From an uncultured Microbacterium sp. (lineage in GTDB: Bacteria; Actinomycetota; Actinomycetes; Actinomycetales; Microbacteriaceae): a stretch of 64,000 nt of DNA. Of the stretch, positions 1-8,574 are shown piece after piece (position 1 is the stretch's first letter; each line of letters begins with the position of its first letter). A program made the translations under genes and the position numbers. Under the pieces are notes generated by a model, which was not told where the DNA came from, did no database searches, and was given only the letters and a program-made list of their open reading frames with translations. The stretch spans positions 1 through 64,000 of the forward strand of contig NZ_CALTTX010000009.1 in NCBI RefSeq assembly GCF_943912325.1. The letters run 5' to 3'.

Positions 1-186
1 ACGGAGATCAGCATCCGCGCCGGGCGGTCGCCCTCGTTCTTGAAGCTGTGCGGCGTGCCGACCGGCATGTTGGCGAACGTCCCGGCCGTCGCCACGACCC
101 GTTTGCCGTTGACGGTGAACGTGATCTCTCCGTCGAGGACGTAGAACCCCTCCTCCTCCCGGCTGTGGACGTGCGGGGGCGCGCGG
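1..186 (-). CDS. Cupin-domain protein, internal fragment
   Basis: The minus strand is open across this stretch and reads as the metal-binding core of a small cupin. It has a PPHVHSREEEGFYVLDGE segment (cupin motif 1: H-x-H with a downstream E and G), then a VGTPHSFKN segment (motif 2). Both ends are missing: one at the window edge, the other where the sequence turns into polA near 180-200. Codon choice (many CGG, GGG and GAG) differs somewhat from the following genes. The enzyme or sensor role cannot be told from this fragment. It is probably foreign to the rest of the window (see the junction entry). Confidence 0.6.
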
Positions 187-200
187 GGGAGCCGTGCCGA
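175..200. other. Abrupt junction between cupin and polA fragments
   Basis: Recognisable cupin coding sequence (minus strand) ends near 180, and recognisable DNA polymerase I coding sequence (plus strand) begins near 196, starting deep inside the protein. Between them is a G-rich low-complexity run (173-190). No stop, start, promoter or mobile-element end is seen. A chimeric assembly or library join is the simplest reading; a real deletion or inversion is possible. Confidence 0.55.
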
Positions 201-1299
201 CGCGCTCGCTCAGGAGGCCTACGCGACGATCGGGCGCGAGGTGAACCTCGGGTCTCCCAAGCAACTGCAAGAGGTGCTGTTCGACGATCTCGCGTTGCCG
301 AAGACGCGCAAGACCAAAACGGGATACTCGACGGATGCCGCGGTGCTCGCCGATCTGCAAGAGAGCAACCCGCACCCGTTCCTCGACCAGTTGCTGCAGC
401 ACCGCGAAGTGACCAAGCTGCGGCAGATCATCGAGGGGCTCGACGCCGCGATCGGGCCCGACGGACGCGTCCACACGACGTACCTGCAGACGGGGAGCCA
501 GACGGGGCGACTCTCGAGCACCGACCCCAATCTGCAGAACATCCCCGCCCGCTCGGCGGAGTCGGGCCGGATTCGCGGTGCGTTCGAGGTCGGCGAGGGG
601 TTCGAGACGCTTCTCACGGCCGACTACTCGCAGATCGAAATGCGGATCATGGCGCATCTGTCGGGAGATCCCGGGCTCATCGAGGCGTTCAACTCGGGTG
701 AGGACCTGCACCGCTTCGTCGGTGCGCGCGTCTTCGGGGTCGACCCGAGCGACGTGACGCCCGCGATGCGCACGAAGGTCAAGGCGATGTCGTACGGCTT
801 GGTCTATGGGCTCTCGGCGTTCGGGCTGTCGAAGCAGCTGCGCATCGAGCAGTCCGAGGCGAAGCAACTGATGACCGAGTACTTCGCACGGTTCGGCGCC
901 GTGCGCGACTATCTGCGCGGCTCGGTCGAGCAGGCACGCATCGACGGCTATACCGAGACGATTTTCGGGCGTCGTCGGCCGTTCCCCGATCTCGGGAGCC
1001 CCAACCGCGTGCTGCGCGAGAACGCCGAGCGCGCGGCGCTCAACGCGCCGATTCAGGGGAGTGCCGCCGACATCATGAAGATCGCGCTCGTCCGGATCCA
1101 CGATGAGCTCGTCGAGAAGCAGCTCTCGTCGCGCATTCTGCTGCAGATCCATGACGAACTCTTGCTCGAGGTCGCACCGGGGGAGTGGGACGAGGTCGAG
1201 CGGATCGTGCGCGAGCGCATGGGCGATGCGGCGGAGCTCTCGGTTCCCCTCGACGTGCAGGTCGGCCGTGGCGCGACCTGGGACGACGCGGCGCACTGA
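196..1299 (+). CDS. polA: DNA polymerase I, C-terminal polymerase domain (5' truncated)
   Basis: Family A DNA polymerase, for repair synthesis and Okazaki fragment processing. Only the palm, fingers and C-terminal part of the thumb remain, about 367 residues of a protein usually near 880. Visible landmarks are NLGSPKQLQ (from 244), motif A DYSQIEMR with the catalytic Asp codon at 622, motif B RTKVKAMSYGLVYG (about 769-812), GYTETIFGRRRPFP, and motif C HDE with the His codon at 1150. The N-terminal 5' nuclease and exonuclease-like domains are missing because the frame runs into the junction at about 180-200. No in-frame start belongs to the intact gene, so this is a fragment by position, not a decayed gene. 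Confidence 0.93.
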   Translation, partial: ADALAQEAYATIGREVNLGSPKQLQEVLFDDLALPKTRKTKTGYSTDAAVLADLQESNPHPFLDQLLQHREVTKLRQIIEGLDAAIGPDGRVHTTYLQTGSQTGRLSSTDPNLQNIPARSAESGRIRGAFEVGEGFETLLTADYSQIEMRIMAHLSGDPGLIEAFNSGEDLHRFVGARVFGVDPSDVTPAMRTKVKAMSYGLVYGLSAFGLSKQLRIEQSEAKQLMTEYFARFGAVRDYLRGSVEQARIDGYTETIFGRRRPFPDLGSPNRVLRENAERAALNAPIQGSAADIMKIALVRIHDELVEKQLSSRILLQIHDELLLEVAPGEWDEVERIVRERMGDAAELSVPLDVQVGRGATWDDAAH

Positions 1300-1365
1300 T
1301 CGCGTGGCACGTCAACGAGCTTCGCGCTGAGGTCTCTAGGCATCGTTCGCGAGCCGCGATGGTTC

Positions 1366-1371
1366 TAGGCT
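1366..1371 (+). promoter_or_regulatory. -10 element, leaderless promoter of DUF885 gene
   Basis: TAGGCT ends 7 nt before the ATG at 1379. No Shine-Dalgarno sequence lies between, so transcription should begin at or next to the start codon. Confidence 0.6.
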
Positions 1372-1378
1372 CGATGTC

Positions 1379-3058
1379 ATGACCACCCCCGATCGCACCC
1401 CTACCGCCATCGACCAGATCGCCGAGCGCTGGGTCGACACGTACGCCGAACTGTCGCCTGCCGTTGCGACGATGCTCGGACGCACGGAGTTCGACGGCAA
1501 GATCGACGACTTCTCGCCCGCCGGCACGACACGCAAGGTCGAAGCCGCGCGCAGCGCGCTCGCAGAGCTCGAGCGCGCCGCGACGGCCGATGATGTCGAC
1601 GTCGTCACCAAGGCCGACCTCGGTGCGCAATTGCGCCTCGCGATCGAGCAGCACGAGGCGGGCGCGCACCTGCGCGAGCTCAACGTGATCGCCTCGCCGA
1701 CGCAAGACATCCGCCAGCTGTTCGACCTCATGCCGACTGCGACCGTCGAGAACTGGCGCACGATCGCCGAGCGCCTGCAGGCGATCCCCGCCGCGCTCGA
1801 GGGCTACGTCCAGACCCTGCGCGAAGGCATCGAGTCGGGCATCGTCCCCGCGCGCCGCCAGGTGCTCGAGGTCGCGACGCAGATCGATCGCTACACCGCC
1901 GACAGCGGCTTCTTTGCGACTTTCGTCGCCGAGGCGAGCCCCGACGAGGGCGCACTGCCTGCGTCGCTCGCGCGCGATCTCGACGACGATTCCGATCAGG
2001 CTCGCGTCGCCTACGACAGCCTCGCCACGTTCCTGCGCACCGAGCTGGCGCCCGTCGCGAGCGAGAACGACGCCGTCGGCCGCGAGCTCTACGCGCTGTT
2101 CTCGCGCGGGTTCCTCGGTGCTGAGATCGACCTCGATGAGACGTACGACTGGGGCGTCGAGGAGCTCCGTCGGATGCAAGAGGAACAGGCATCCATCGCT
2201 CACGAAATTCTCCCGGGCGCGACTGTCGACGAAGCGATCGCGTTCCTCGAAAAGGACCCCGCTCGCAAGCTGCACGGCACCGAGGCGCTCCAGCGCTGGA
2301 TGCAAGAGACGAGCGATCGCGCAGTCGAGGAACTCGGCCGCAGCCACTTCGACATTCCCGAGGCCGTTCGCGCGCTCGAGTGCAAGATCGCGCCGACGCA
2401 AGAGGGCGGGATCTACTACACGCCGCCGAGTGACGACTTCTCGCGGCCCGGCCGCATGTGGTGGTCGGTACCCGAAGGCGTGACCGAGTTCGACACGTGG
2501 CGCGAACTGACGACCGTGTATCACGAGGGTGTTTCGGGCCACCACCTGCAGCTCGGTCAGGCGGTGTACAACCGCGCGCAGTTGAACACGTGGCGTCGGT
2601 CGATGTCGTGGACGTCGGGCCACGGCGAGGGGTGGGCCCTCTATGCCGAGCGCCTGATGGAGCAGCTCGGCTACCTCGATGACCCGGCCGATCGCCTCGG
2701 CATGCTCGACGGGCAGCGCATGCGCGCGCTCCGGGTCGTGCTCGACATCGGCGTGCACCTCGGCAAGCCTCGCCTCGACGGCACGGGCGTCTGGGACCAT
2801 GACTACGCGCTCGACCAGATGCGCCTGAACGTCAACATGCCCGACGCGTTCCGCCAGTTCGAGGTGAACCGCTACCTCGGCTGGCCGGGCCAGGCGCCGT
2901 CGTACAAGGTCGGCCAGCGGATCTGGGAGCAGGTGCGCGACGGGGTCGCCGCCCGGGAGGGAGCCGAGTTCGACATCAAGCGCTTCCACAAGCGCGCGCT
3001 CGACCTCGGCGGTGTCGGTCTCGACACGCTGCGCGCTGCGCTGTTGCCGGCCTCGTAG
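1379..3058 (+). CDS. DUF885 family putative metallopeptidase
   Basis: A 559-residue soluble protein of the DUF885 family. It carries the two diagnostic family motifs: HEGVSGHH (residues 382-389), a HExxxGHH-type zinc-binding sequence, and GHGEGWALYAE (about 414-424), which would supply the downstream ligand region. No signal peptide is visible, so it should act in the cytoplasm. The substrate is unknown; family members are annotated as peptidases mainly on these motifs. It is monocistronic, convergent with the MFS gene and separated from it by a strong hairpin. The start at 1379 is favoured by the -10 hexamer 7 nt upstream. Confidence 0.85.
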   Translation: MTTPDRTPTAIDQIAERWVDTYAELSPAVATMLGRTEFDGKIDDFSPAGTTRKVEAARSALAELERAATADDVDVVTKADLGAQLRLAIEQHEAGAHLRELNVIASPTQDIRQLFDLMPTATVENWRTIAERLQAIPAALEGYVQTLREGIESGIVPARRQVLEVATQIDRYTADSGFFATFVAEASPDEGALPASLARDLDDDSDQARVAYDSLATFLRTELAPVASENDAVGRELYALFSRGFLGAEIDLDETYDWGVEELRRMQEEQASIAHEILPGATVDEAIAFLEKDPARKLHGTEALQRWMQETSDRAVEELGRSHFDIPEAVRALECKIAPTQEGGIYYTPPSDDFSRPGRMWWSVPEGVTEFDTWRELTTVYHEGVSGHHLQLGQAVYNRAQLNTWRRSMSWTSGHGEGWALYAERLMEQLGYLDDPADRLGMLDGQRMRALRVVLDIGVHLGKPRLDGTGVWDHDYALDQMRLNVNMPDAFRQFEVNRYLGWPGQAPSYKVGQRIWEQVRDGVAAREGAEFDIKRFHKRALDLGGVGLDTLRAALLPAS

Positions 3059-3082
3059 GGCCCGGCGCTCTTCGCGCTACAT

Positions 3083-3126
3083 CATTCGGCATCCGCGCCA
3101 TTGATCGATGGAGCGGATGCCGAATG
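3083..3126. terminator. Bidirectional hairpin terminator
   Basis: Perfect 14-nt arms (3083-3096 CATTCGGCATCCGC; 3113-3126) pair, and an inner CCAT/ATGG (3098-3101 with 3108-3111) extends the stem past one mismatch. It lies between the convergent DUF885 and MFS genes. A third copy of GCGGATGCCGAA follows at 3132-3143. There is no T-tract. Confidence 0.8.
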
Positions 3127-3159
3127 GTGTAGCGGATGCCGAAACGTTGAGCCCCGGGG

Positions 3160-4503
3160 TCAGCTGCGCCGCGGACGCTTCGGCGCGTCGAGCCCCATGC
3201 GCACCCGCGTGCGGCCGCGCTCGATCCAGATCATCGTCGCTCCGAAGGCCCAGAGCGGCAGCGGCGCGAGAAACGCGATGCGGAACGCGTCGAGGCTGTA
3301 GGTGTCGGGGGTTCCGGCGCCCTGCGCGTCGAGCAGCACGCCGATGAGGAAGATCGTCACGAGCGCCGAAATGAACCCGCCGGCATTCGTAATGCCCGTC
3401 GCGGTGCTGAGGCGATGCTGCGGATTGTGCGTGCGGGCGTGGTCGAAGGCGATGAGGGATGCCGGGCCACCGGTCGCGAGCGCGAGCGCGAGGATCACCA
3501 AGAGCCACAGCGGCGCTCGCCCGGGCCACGCGATCACGGCGATCCAGCACACCGCCTGCAGGGCGATGCTCGGCAGCACGAGCGCGCGCGAGCGCCGAAG
3601 CGGCATGCGCGCGGACAGCGAGCCCATGATGGGGCCGAACACCATGCCGGCGACGACGAAGAACGTCGTGACCCCGCTCGCGGCGGGGGCCGTGAGCCCT
3701 TCGCCGACCGTCAGGAACGGCATCCCCCAGAGGATCACGAACGCCGTCCCGGCGAAGGGTGTCGAGAAGTGCGACCAGAACGCGAGCCGCGTGCCGGGGT
3801 GCGACCAGGCGGCTCGCACACCGACGCGGGTGTCGACGGTCGACGTGATGACGGTAACGGCGCCCGTACGCGTATCGACGCTCACGTCTTCAGACTCGGC
3901 CGCGGGCCTATTGCGCACGATGAGCCACACGAGAATCGCGAAGAGCACGGCGAGCGAACCCACCGAAGCGAACGTGAACGACCACGTCGTGGCGTGCAAG
4001 AGCAACGCGAGCGGCACGATCGCGAGAATCTGACCCGTCTGCCCGACGAGGCCCGTCAGCTGCACCATGAAGGGCGAGCGCTGGGCCGGGAACCAGGTCG
4101 CGATGAGGCGCAGCACGCTCGGAAAGATCGCGGCATCGCCCGCGCCGAGCAGCATCCGTGCGGCGATCGCGATACCGACGTTCGGCGAGAACGCCATGAC
4201 GAGCTGCCCGATCGCCATGAGCACGAGGCCGATCGACATGAGCGGCCGGGCGCCGAAACGATCGAGCAGCACGCCGACGGGGATCTGCATGCCGCCGTAC
4301 ACCGCGAGCTGCAACACGGCGAACATCGCCAGAGTCGAGGCATCCGTCCCGAATCGTTCGCTCGCATCGACCCCGACGGCCGAAAGCGACGTGCGGTTCA
4401 GCACCGAGACGACGTAGGCACCGACGCCGACGCTCCAGATGAGCCACGCGACGAATCCGGGGCGGTTCAGCAATGCCCGGGAAGCAGAAGGCGGAATGGA
4501 CAT
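3160..4503 (-). CDS. Major facilitator superfamily transporter
   Basis: A 447-residue integral membrane protein with about 12 hydrophobic segments. The first (WLIWSVGVGAYVVSVLNRTS) is typical of the MFS, and a conserved loop 2-3 basic/glycine motif (LLDRFGARPL) follows. The loop between helices 6 and 7 is long and hydrophilic (about residues 190-230). The substrate cannot be told; the shape suits the anion/sugar-phosphate or drug-exporter type of MFS. The ATG at 4503 was chosen over an upstream in-frame ATG because GGAGG lies 2-3 nt before it and the extra 14 residues look non-coding. It is divergent from the SGNH hydrolase gene at 4540, sharing a 36-nt gap. Confidence 0.85.
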   Translation of the reverse strand: MSIPPSASRALLNRPGFVAWLIWSVGVGAYVVSVLNRTSLSAVGVDASERFGTDASTLAMFAVLQLAVYGGMQIPVGVLLDRFGARPLMSIGLVLMAIGQLVMAFSPNVGIAIAARMLLGAGDAAIFPSVLRLIATWFPAQRSPFMVQLTGLVGQTGQILAIVPLALLLHATTWSFTFASVGSLAVLFAILVWLIVRNRPAAESEDVSVDTRTGAVTVITSTVDTRVGVRAAWSHPGTRLAFWSHFSTPFAGTAFVILWGMPFLTVGEGLTAPAASGVTTFFVVAGMVFGPIMGSLSARMPLRRSRALVLPSIALQAVCWIAVIAWPGRAPLWLLVILALALATGGPASLIAFDHARTHNPQHRLSTATGITNAGGFISALVTIFLIGVLLDAQGAGTPDTYSLDAFRIAFLAPLPLWAFGATMIWIERGRTRVRMGLDAPKRPRRS

Positions 4504-4527
4504 CGCCTCCAGGCTACTCGCGCCGCC

Positions 4528-4533
4528 TACCCT
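4528..4533 (+). promoter_or_regulatory. -10 element, leaderless promoter
   Basis: TACCCT lies 6 nt before the ATG at 4540, within the 36-nt gap to the divergent MFS gene. Confidence 0.55.
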
Positions 4534-4539
4534 GGGTGA

Positions 4540-5319
4540 ATGCAAGAGGTGCGTTACGTCGCGATCGGCGACTCGTTTTCGGAAGGCGTCGGCGATGAGG
4601 ATGCCTCGGGCAACCCGCGCGGCTGGGCCGACCTGGTTGCCCAGGGGTGGGCCCGTTCACTCGGCCAACCGATCCAGTACGCGAACCTCGCCATCCGGGG
4701 CAAACTGGCCTGGCCCATCGTGCAGGAGCAGCTCGAGCCAGCGCTCGCGCTTCGGCCGACGCACCTCTCGTTCAACGGCGGGGGAAACGACATGCTGCGA
4801 CCGCGCACGACGATCGAGCACATCGTCGACGCATTCGAAGTCGTCGCGCGCCGTTGTCGCGAAGAAGGCGTCACTCTGATCCTGCTCTCGGGCGCGAACC
4901 CTGCACGGCAATTGCCGCTGGGATCTCTGATTCAACGTCGAGGCGACGCGCTTTCGGCGGCGACGCAGAAGCGTCTCTTGGGGGCGACCGAGTCCGAGCA
5001 TCCGGTGCTCACGAGTCTGAACTGGGAAGATCGCGAGCTGACGAATCCCGACTACTGGTCGCCCGACCGACTGCACATGGGGCCGCGCGGTCATCATCGC
5101 GTTGCCGCGCGCACGCTCGCGGCCGTCGGAGCGCACGCGCCTGACGAGTGGTGGTCGTTGCCGATTGCGCCGGCGCGCGGCCCCCGCGGCGCGGCCTATT
5201 ACCGCGAGCACGTCGGACCGTGGATCGGGCGCCGGTTGACGCGGAGGTCGTCGGGGGACGGGCGCCAGGCGAAGTATGGCTCTTGGATCGAGATCGATCC
5301 GGCCGTGGCAGCTTTCTGA
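4540..5319 (+). CDS. SGNH/GDSL hydrolase family protein
   Basis: A 259-residue esterase/lipase-fold protein. Block I is IGDSFSEGVGD with the nucleophile Ser12, block III is GGGND (oxyanion-hole Asn83), and block V is DRLHMGPRGHH with the catalytic Asp176 and His179. There is no signal peptide, so it should be cytoplasmic. The substrate is unknown; carboxyl esters and acyl groups are usual. It shares the phrases RGWAD, YANLAIRG and DRLHxxxxGHH with the protein at 38512, so the two are paralogues. Start at ATG 4540: a leaderless promoter hexamer precedes it and no RBS is visible. Confidence 0.88.
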   Translation: MQEVRYVAIGDSFSEGVGDEDASGNPRGWADLVAQGWARSLGQPIQYANLAIRGKLAWPIVQEQLEPALALRPTHLSFNGGGNDMLRPRTTIEHIVDAFEVVARRCREEGVTLILLSGANPARQLPLGSLIQRRGDALSAATQKRLLGATESEHPVLTSLNWEDRELTNPDYWSPDRLHMGPRGHHRVAARTLAAVGAHAPDEWWSLPIAPARGPRGAAYYREHVGPWIGRRLTRRSSGDGRQAKYGSWIEIDPAVAAF

Positions 5320-5326
5320 AAATCAC

Positions 5327-5400
5327 TTGCACGTTTGTCCTGATTGGTGGAGACTACTTTCACGCACCCGCGCCCGCCTCGCATCAGTCCCTGGAGGACC
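5327..5400 (+). promoter_or_regulatory. Probable promoter and leader of the amino-sugar operon
   Basis: TTGCAC (5327-5332) fits a -35 box. The -10 is unclear (GACTAC at 5352 or TACTTT at 5355 give long spacers). GGAGG stands about 10 nt before the ATG at 5405. An operator for the regulator encoded at 12446 would be expected here, but no clear palindrome was found. Confidence 0.35.
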
Positions 5401-5404
5401 CCCT

Positions 5405-6691
5405 ATGAAGAAGCTCTTCCTTCCGGTCGCCGGCCTCGCCGTCGCGGCGCTCGCCCTCAGCGCTTGTAGCAGCAGTAACGGGGCAGACGCCGGCACGAAT
5501 GCCTCCGGTCAGACCCTCAACGTCTGGATCATGCAGGGCACCAATCCCGACGCGACCGCCTTCTTCGACGACGTCTCGAAGGCCTTCACCGAGAAGACGG
5601 GCGCAAAGCTCAACGTCGAGTTCGTGCAATGGGCGGATGCCCACGACCGCTTCGTCACCTCGATCGCGGGCGGCACGACCCCCGACGTCGCCGAGACCGG
5701 TTCGACGTGGACCGCGGAGTTCGCCGACGCAGGCGCACTCGAGCCGCTGACGTCGTACGTCGATGACGCGAAGCTCGGCGACGACCTCAACGCCGGGCTG
5801 AAGGACTCGGGAACCTACGACGGTGACCTCTACGGCATGCCGTGGTACGCCGGTGTGCGCGCACTCGTCTACCGTGCCGATGTCTTCTCGGAGCTCGGCC
5901 TCGAAGCACCCAAGACCTGGGACGACATCATCACGGGGGGCAACGCCATCAAGGCGGCGAAGCCCGACATGATCCCGTTCGCCGTGCCCGGCAACGCCGA
6001 GATGAGTGCGTACCCGTGGGTGTGGGGCTCGGGCGGCGAGGTCGCAACGAAGGACGGCGACGCGTGGACCTCGGGCCTCGACTCGACCGACGCGCAGGCG
6101 GGGATCGGGTTCTACACGGGTCTGCAAACCGAGCACGGCTTCTCGTCGGCGGGTGCGACCACGTGGAAAGAGACCGACGTACTCGACAACTTCATGCAGG
6201 GCAAGGTCGCCATGGCGATCCAGGGCTCGTGGACTCCCGCAACGATCAAGGCGAAGGCGCCCGACCTCGAGGGCAAGATCGCCGCGGCAACGATCCCCGG
6301 TAAGGACGGCGGCATCGCGAAGTCGGTCATCGGCGGTTCGCACTTGAGCATGTTCTCGACCGCAAAGAACAAGGACCTCGCCTGGCAGTTCATCCAGATG
6401 ATGACGACGGGGGAGTATGCCCAGAAGTGGGCCGCGCAGTCGGGATACTTCTCGGGGTTGAACTCGCTCGTCGCCGACACGATGAAGTCGGATGACCCGC
6501 TCGTTGCGCCCTTCGCCAAGCAGTTCGTCGACGGCGGAGCGGCCCTTCCGGTCACGCCGAAGTTCGGTGCCGTGCAGGCGAAGAAAACCACGACGGCCAT
6601 GTTGCAGGCGATCCTCTCGGGCCAAAAGAGCGTCGAGCAGGCAACGAGCGACGCAGCGACCGAGATGACGGACGTCCTCAACGCGAAGTGA
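5405..6691 (+). CDS. ABC transporter sugar-binding lipoprotein
   Basis: Extracellular solute-binding protein of the sugar/oligosaccharide class (family 1), 428 residues. It has a lipoprotein signal peptide ending in LSAC with the acylated Cys21, followed by a Ser/Gly-rich linker. The mature part has LNVWIMQGTNPD near the start and the family phrase VIGGSHLSMF (about 315-324). It should be anchored to the outer face of the membrane and deliver substrate to the two permeases that follow. Position at the head of a run ending in nagZ, anmK and an amino-sugar kinase points to a GlcNAc/MurNAc-containing cell-wall sugar. No ATPase subunit is encoded nearby, so a shared MsmK/MsiK-type ATPase is expected elsewhere. 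Start ATG 5405 has GGAGG upstream. Confidence 0.88.
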   Translation: MKKLFLPVAGLAVAALALSACSSSNGADAGTNASGQTLNVWIMQGTNPDATAFFDDVSKAFTEKTGAKLNVEFVQWADAHDRFVTSIAGGTTPDVAETGSTWTAEFADAGALEPLTSYVDDAKLGDDLNAGLKDSGTYDGDLYGMPWYAGVRALVYRADVFSELGLEAPKTWDDIITGGNAIKAAKPDMIPFAVPGNAEMSAYPWVWGSGGEVATKDGDAWTSGLDSTDAQAGIGFYTGLQTEHGFSSAGATTWKETDVLDNFMQGKVAMAIQGSWTPATIKAKAPDLEGKIAAATIPGKDGGIAKSVIGGSHLSMFSTAKNKDLAWQFIQMMTTGEYAQKWAAQSGYFSGLNSLVADTMKSDDPLVAPFAKQFVDGGAALPVTPKFGAVQAKKTTTAMLQAILSGQKSVEQATSDAATEMTDVLNAK

Positions 6692-6754
6692 GGCCGGGGC
6701 GCATAATTCTCTGCAACCGTCCCTCCGTCACCGCCCCTTCCCGAGAGCGAGTCG

Positions 6755-7750
6755 ATGACCAGTCCCACCTTGACGTCGGCCCCGCCGGTCGCCCACACGG
6801 GCGTCGGCGGGGCTGGCGCCCCGGCGCCGCTACGCCGTAAGAAGCCGTTCATCACACGCATCCGTCCGTGGCTCCTGCTGACGCCCGCGATCATCGTGCT
6901 CGCGGGGCTGTTGCTCTGGCCGCTCGTGCGGGTCGTGATGTTTTCGTTGCAGGACTACGGCCTGCGCGAGATCGTCAGCGGCAAACAAGACTGGATCGGA
7001 TTCGACAACTACGTCGAGGTGCTTACGAGCCCGACGTTGTGGACCGTCGCGCTACCGAACACGGTCGTCTTCGCGATCCTCTCGGTCGCCTGCACCGTGA
7101 CGTTCGGCACACTCGTCGCACTGCTCATGGTGTCGCTGGGGCCGTTCTGGCGCGGAGTCGTCGGCACAGCGATCATGATTGCGTGGGCGATGCCCGCCGT
7201 GACCGGCACCTACGTCTGGATCTGGATCTTCGACGCCGACAACGGAATCGTGAACCGCACGCTGATGAGCCTCGGTCTCATGCACGACCCCGTCAACTGG
7301 TTCACGAATCCGGTGTCGTTCTATGGGATCGTGCTGCTCAACATCGTGCATCACGGCTTTCCCTTCGTCGCGATCACCGTCCTCGCGGGCCTGATCGGCG
7401 TGCCGAAAGAGATGCTCGAGGCCGCCGAGATGGACGGCGCCGGTGCCGTGCGCCGGTTCTTCAGCATCATCGTTCCGTCGCTCAAGCAGGTCTTCGCGAT
7501 CGTGATCATCCTGTCGACGATCTGGGACTTCAAGGTCTTCGCGCAGGTCTACCTCATGCCGGGCGGCGCGGGAGAGAACCGGCAGGTGCTGAACCTCGGC
7601 GTCTGGTCGTATGTCGAGTCGTTCGGACAGAACCGCTACGGCTTCGGTTCGGCGATCGCCGTTCTGCTGACGCTCGTGCTGCTCGCGATCACGGTCGTCT
7701 ACGTTCGCTCGATGCTGAAAGAAGATCTCACGCGGGAGGAGACCCCATGA
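6755..7750 (+). CDS. ABC sugar transporter permease (MalF type)
   Basis: A 331-residue inner-membrane permease. About 30 N-terminal Pro/Ala-rich and basic residues precede the first membrane helix (WLLLTPAIIVLAGLLLWPLV); six hydrophobic segments follow. The cytoplasmic EAA loop that contacts the ATPase is EAAEMDGAGAVRRFFSIIVP (around residue 225). It starts 63 nt after the binding-protein gene, and its TGA overlaps the ATG of the second permease by 4 nt, so the two are translationally coupled. No strong hairpin lies in the 63-nt gap. Confidence 0.9.
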   Translation: MTSPTLTSAPPVAHTGVGGAGAPAPLRRKKPFITRIRPWLLLTPAIIVLAGLLLWPLVRVVMFSLQDYGLREIVSGKQDWIGFDNYVEVLTSPTLWTVALPNTVVFAILSVACTVTFGTLVALLMVSLGPFWRGVVGTAIMIAWAMPAVTGTYVWIWIFDADNGIVNRTLMSLGLMHDPVNWFTNPVSFYGIVLLNIVHHGFPFVAITVLAGLIGVPKEMLEAAEMDGAGAVRRFFSIIVPSLKQVFAIVIILSTIWDFKVFAQVYLMPGGAGENRQVLNLGVWSYVESFGQNRYGFGSAIAVLLTLVLLAITVVYVRSMLKEDLTREETP

Positions 7751-8574
7751 CGCACCGGCTCCACGGCAACATCGTGAAGGCGATCCTCGTCACGCTGTTG
7801 CTCCTTTTCACGCTCTTCCCGGTCTACTGGATGATCTCGAGCGCGTTCGACAAGCGCGCATCGAGCGGCGGCCAGTCGCTCATCCCGCAGGAATTCACGT
7901 GGGACAACTTCACCTACGTCTTCACCGAGGGCAACATGGGCACGTTCCTGCTCAATTCGCTCGTCGTGGCGGTCGCGGTCGTTGTCGCTTCAGGGCTCAT
8001 CGCGCTTCTGGCATCCGTCGCGGTTTCGCGCTTTCGTTTCCGCTTCCGCACCTCGATGCTCTTCATGATCCTGACGGTGCAGATGGTGCCGCTCGAGGCG
8101 CTCGTGATCCCGCTCTTCGTGCAGGTCCGCGATCTCGGGCTGCTCAATCAGCTGCTCGGCCTGATCATCGTCTATATCGCGCTGTCGCTTCCGTTCGGAA
8201 TATGGATGCTGCGGGGTTTTGTCGCCGCCGTTCCGGTCGAACTCGAAGAGGCCGCCTACCTCGACGGTGCGAGTTGGGGGCGCATGTTCCGTTCGGTCAT
8301 GCTCCCGCTCGTCATGCCGGGGCTCGTCGCGACGAGCGTGTTCTCGTTCATCACGGCGTGGAACGAGTTCATCTTCGCGATGACACTGCTCGGCGGCGCG
8401 ACCGAGAACTACACCGTCGCGATCGGTTTGAAGCAGTTCTTCGGTGAGCACACCAACGATTGGGGAGCCGTGATGGCGGCATCCACGATCATCACGATCC
8501 CCGTCATGATCTTCTTCGTCGTCGTGCAGCGCCGGCTCTCTGAGGGTCTCGTCGCGGGGGCTGTCAAGGGATGA
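7747..8574 (+). CDS. ABC sugar transporter permease (MalG type)
   Basis: A 275-residue partner of the preceding permease. It begins with a membrane helix at residues 10-30 (LVTLLLLFTLFPVYWMISS), has about six helices, and carries the EAA loop EEAAYLDGASWGRMFRSVMLP near residue 165. The ATG overlaps the upstream TGA (ATGA), and its own TGA overlaps the ATG of the NagZ gene, so importer and hydrolase are made together. The MalG-like C-terminus (NDWGAVMAASTIITIPVMI) is intact. Confidence 0.9.
   Translation: MTHRLHGNIVKAILVTLLLLFTLFPVYWMISSAFDKRASSGGQSLIPQEFTWDNFTYVFTEGNMGTFLLNSLVVAVAVVVASGLIALLASVAVSRFRFRFRTSMLFMILTVQMVPLEALVIPLFVQVRDLGLLNQLLGLIIVYIALSLPFGIWMLRGFVAAVPVELEEAAYLDGASWGRMFRSVMLPLVMPGLVATSVFSFITAWNEFIFAMTLLGGATENYTVAIGLKQFFGEHTNDWGAVMAASTIITIPVMIFFVVVQRRLSEGLVAGAVKG

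Noticed and set aside
1073..2989. Long open frame (638 codons) opposite polA/DUF885
   Set aside because: It is antisense to two well-supported genes, rich in Arg/Ala/Glu as expected for a GC-rich shadow frame, and has no recognisable domain.
5384..6625. 413-codon frame opposite the sugar-binding lipoprotein gene
   Set aside because: Shadow frame: the plus-strand protein has a clear signal peptide and family motifs, and the minus-strand translation is low-complexity Arg/Val/Gly.
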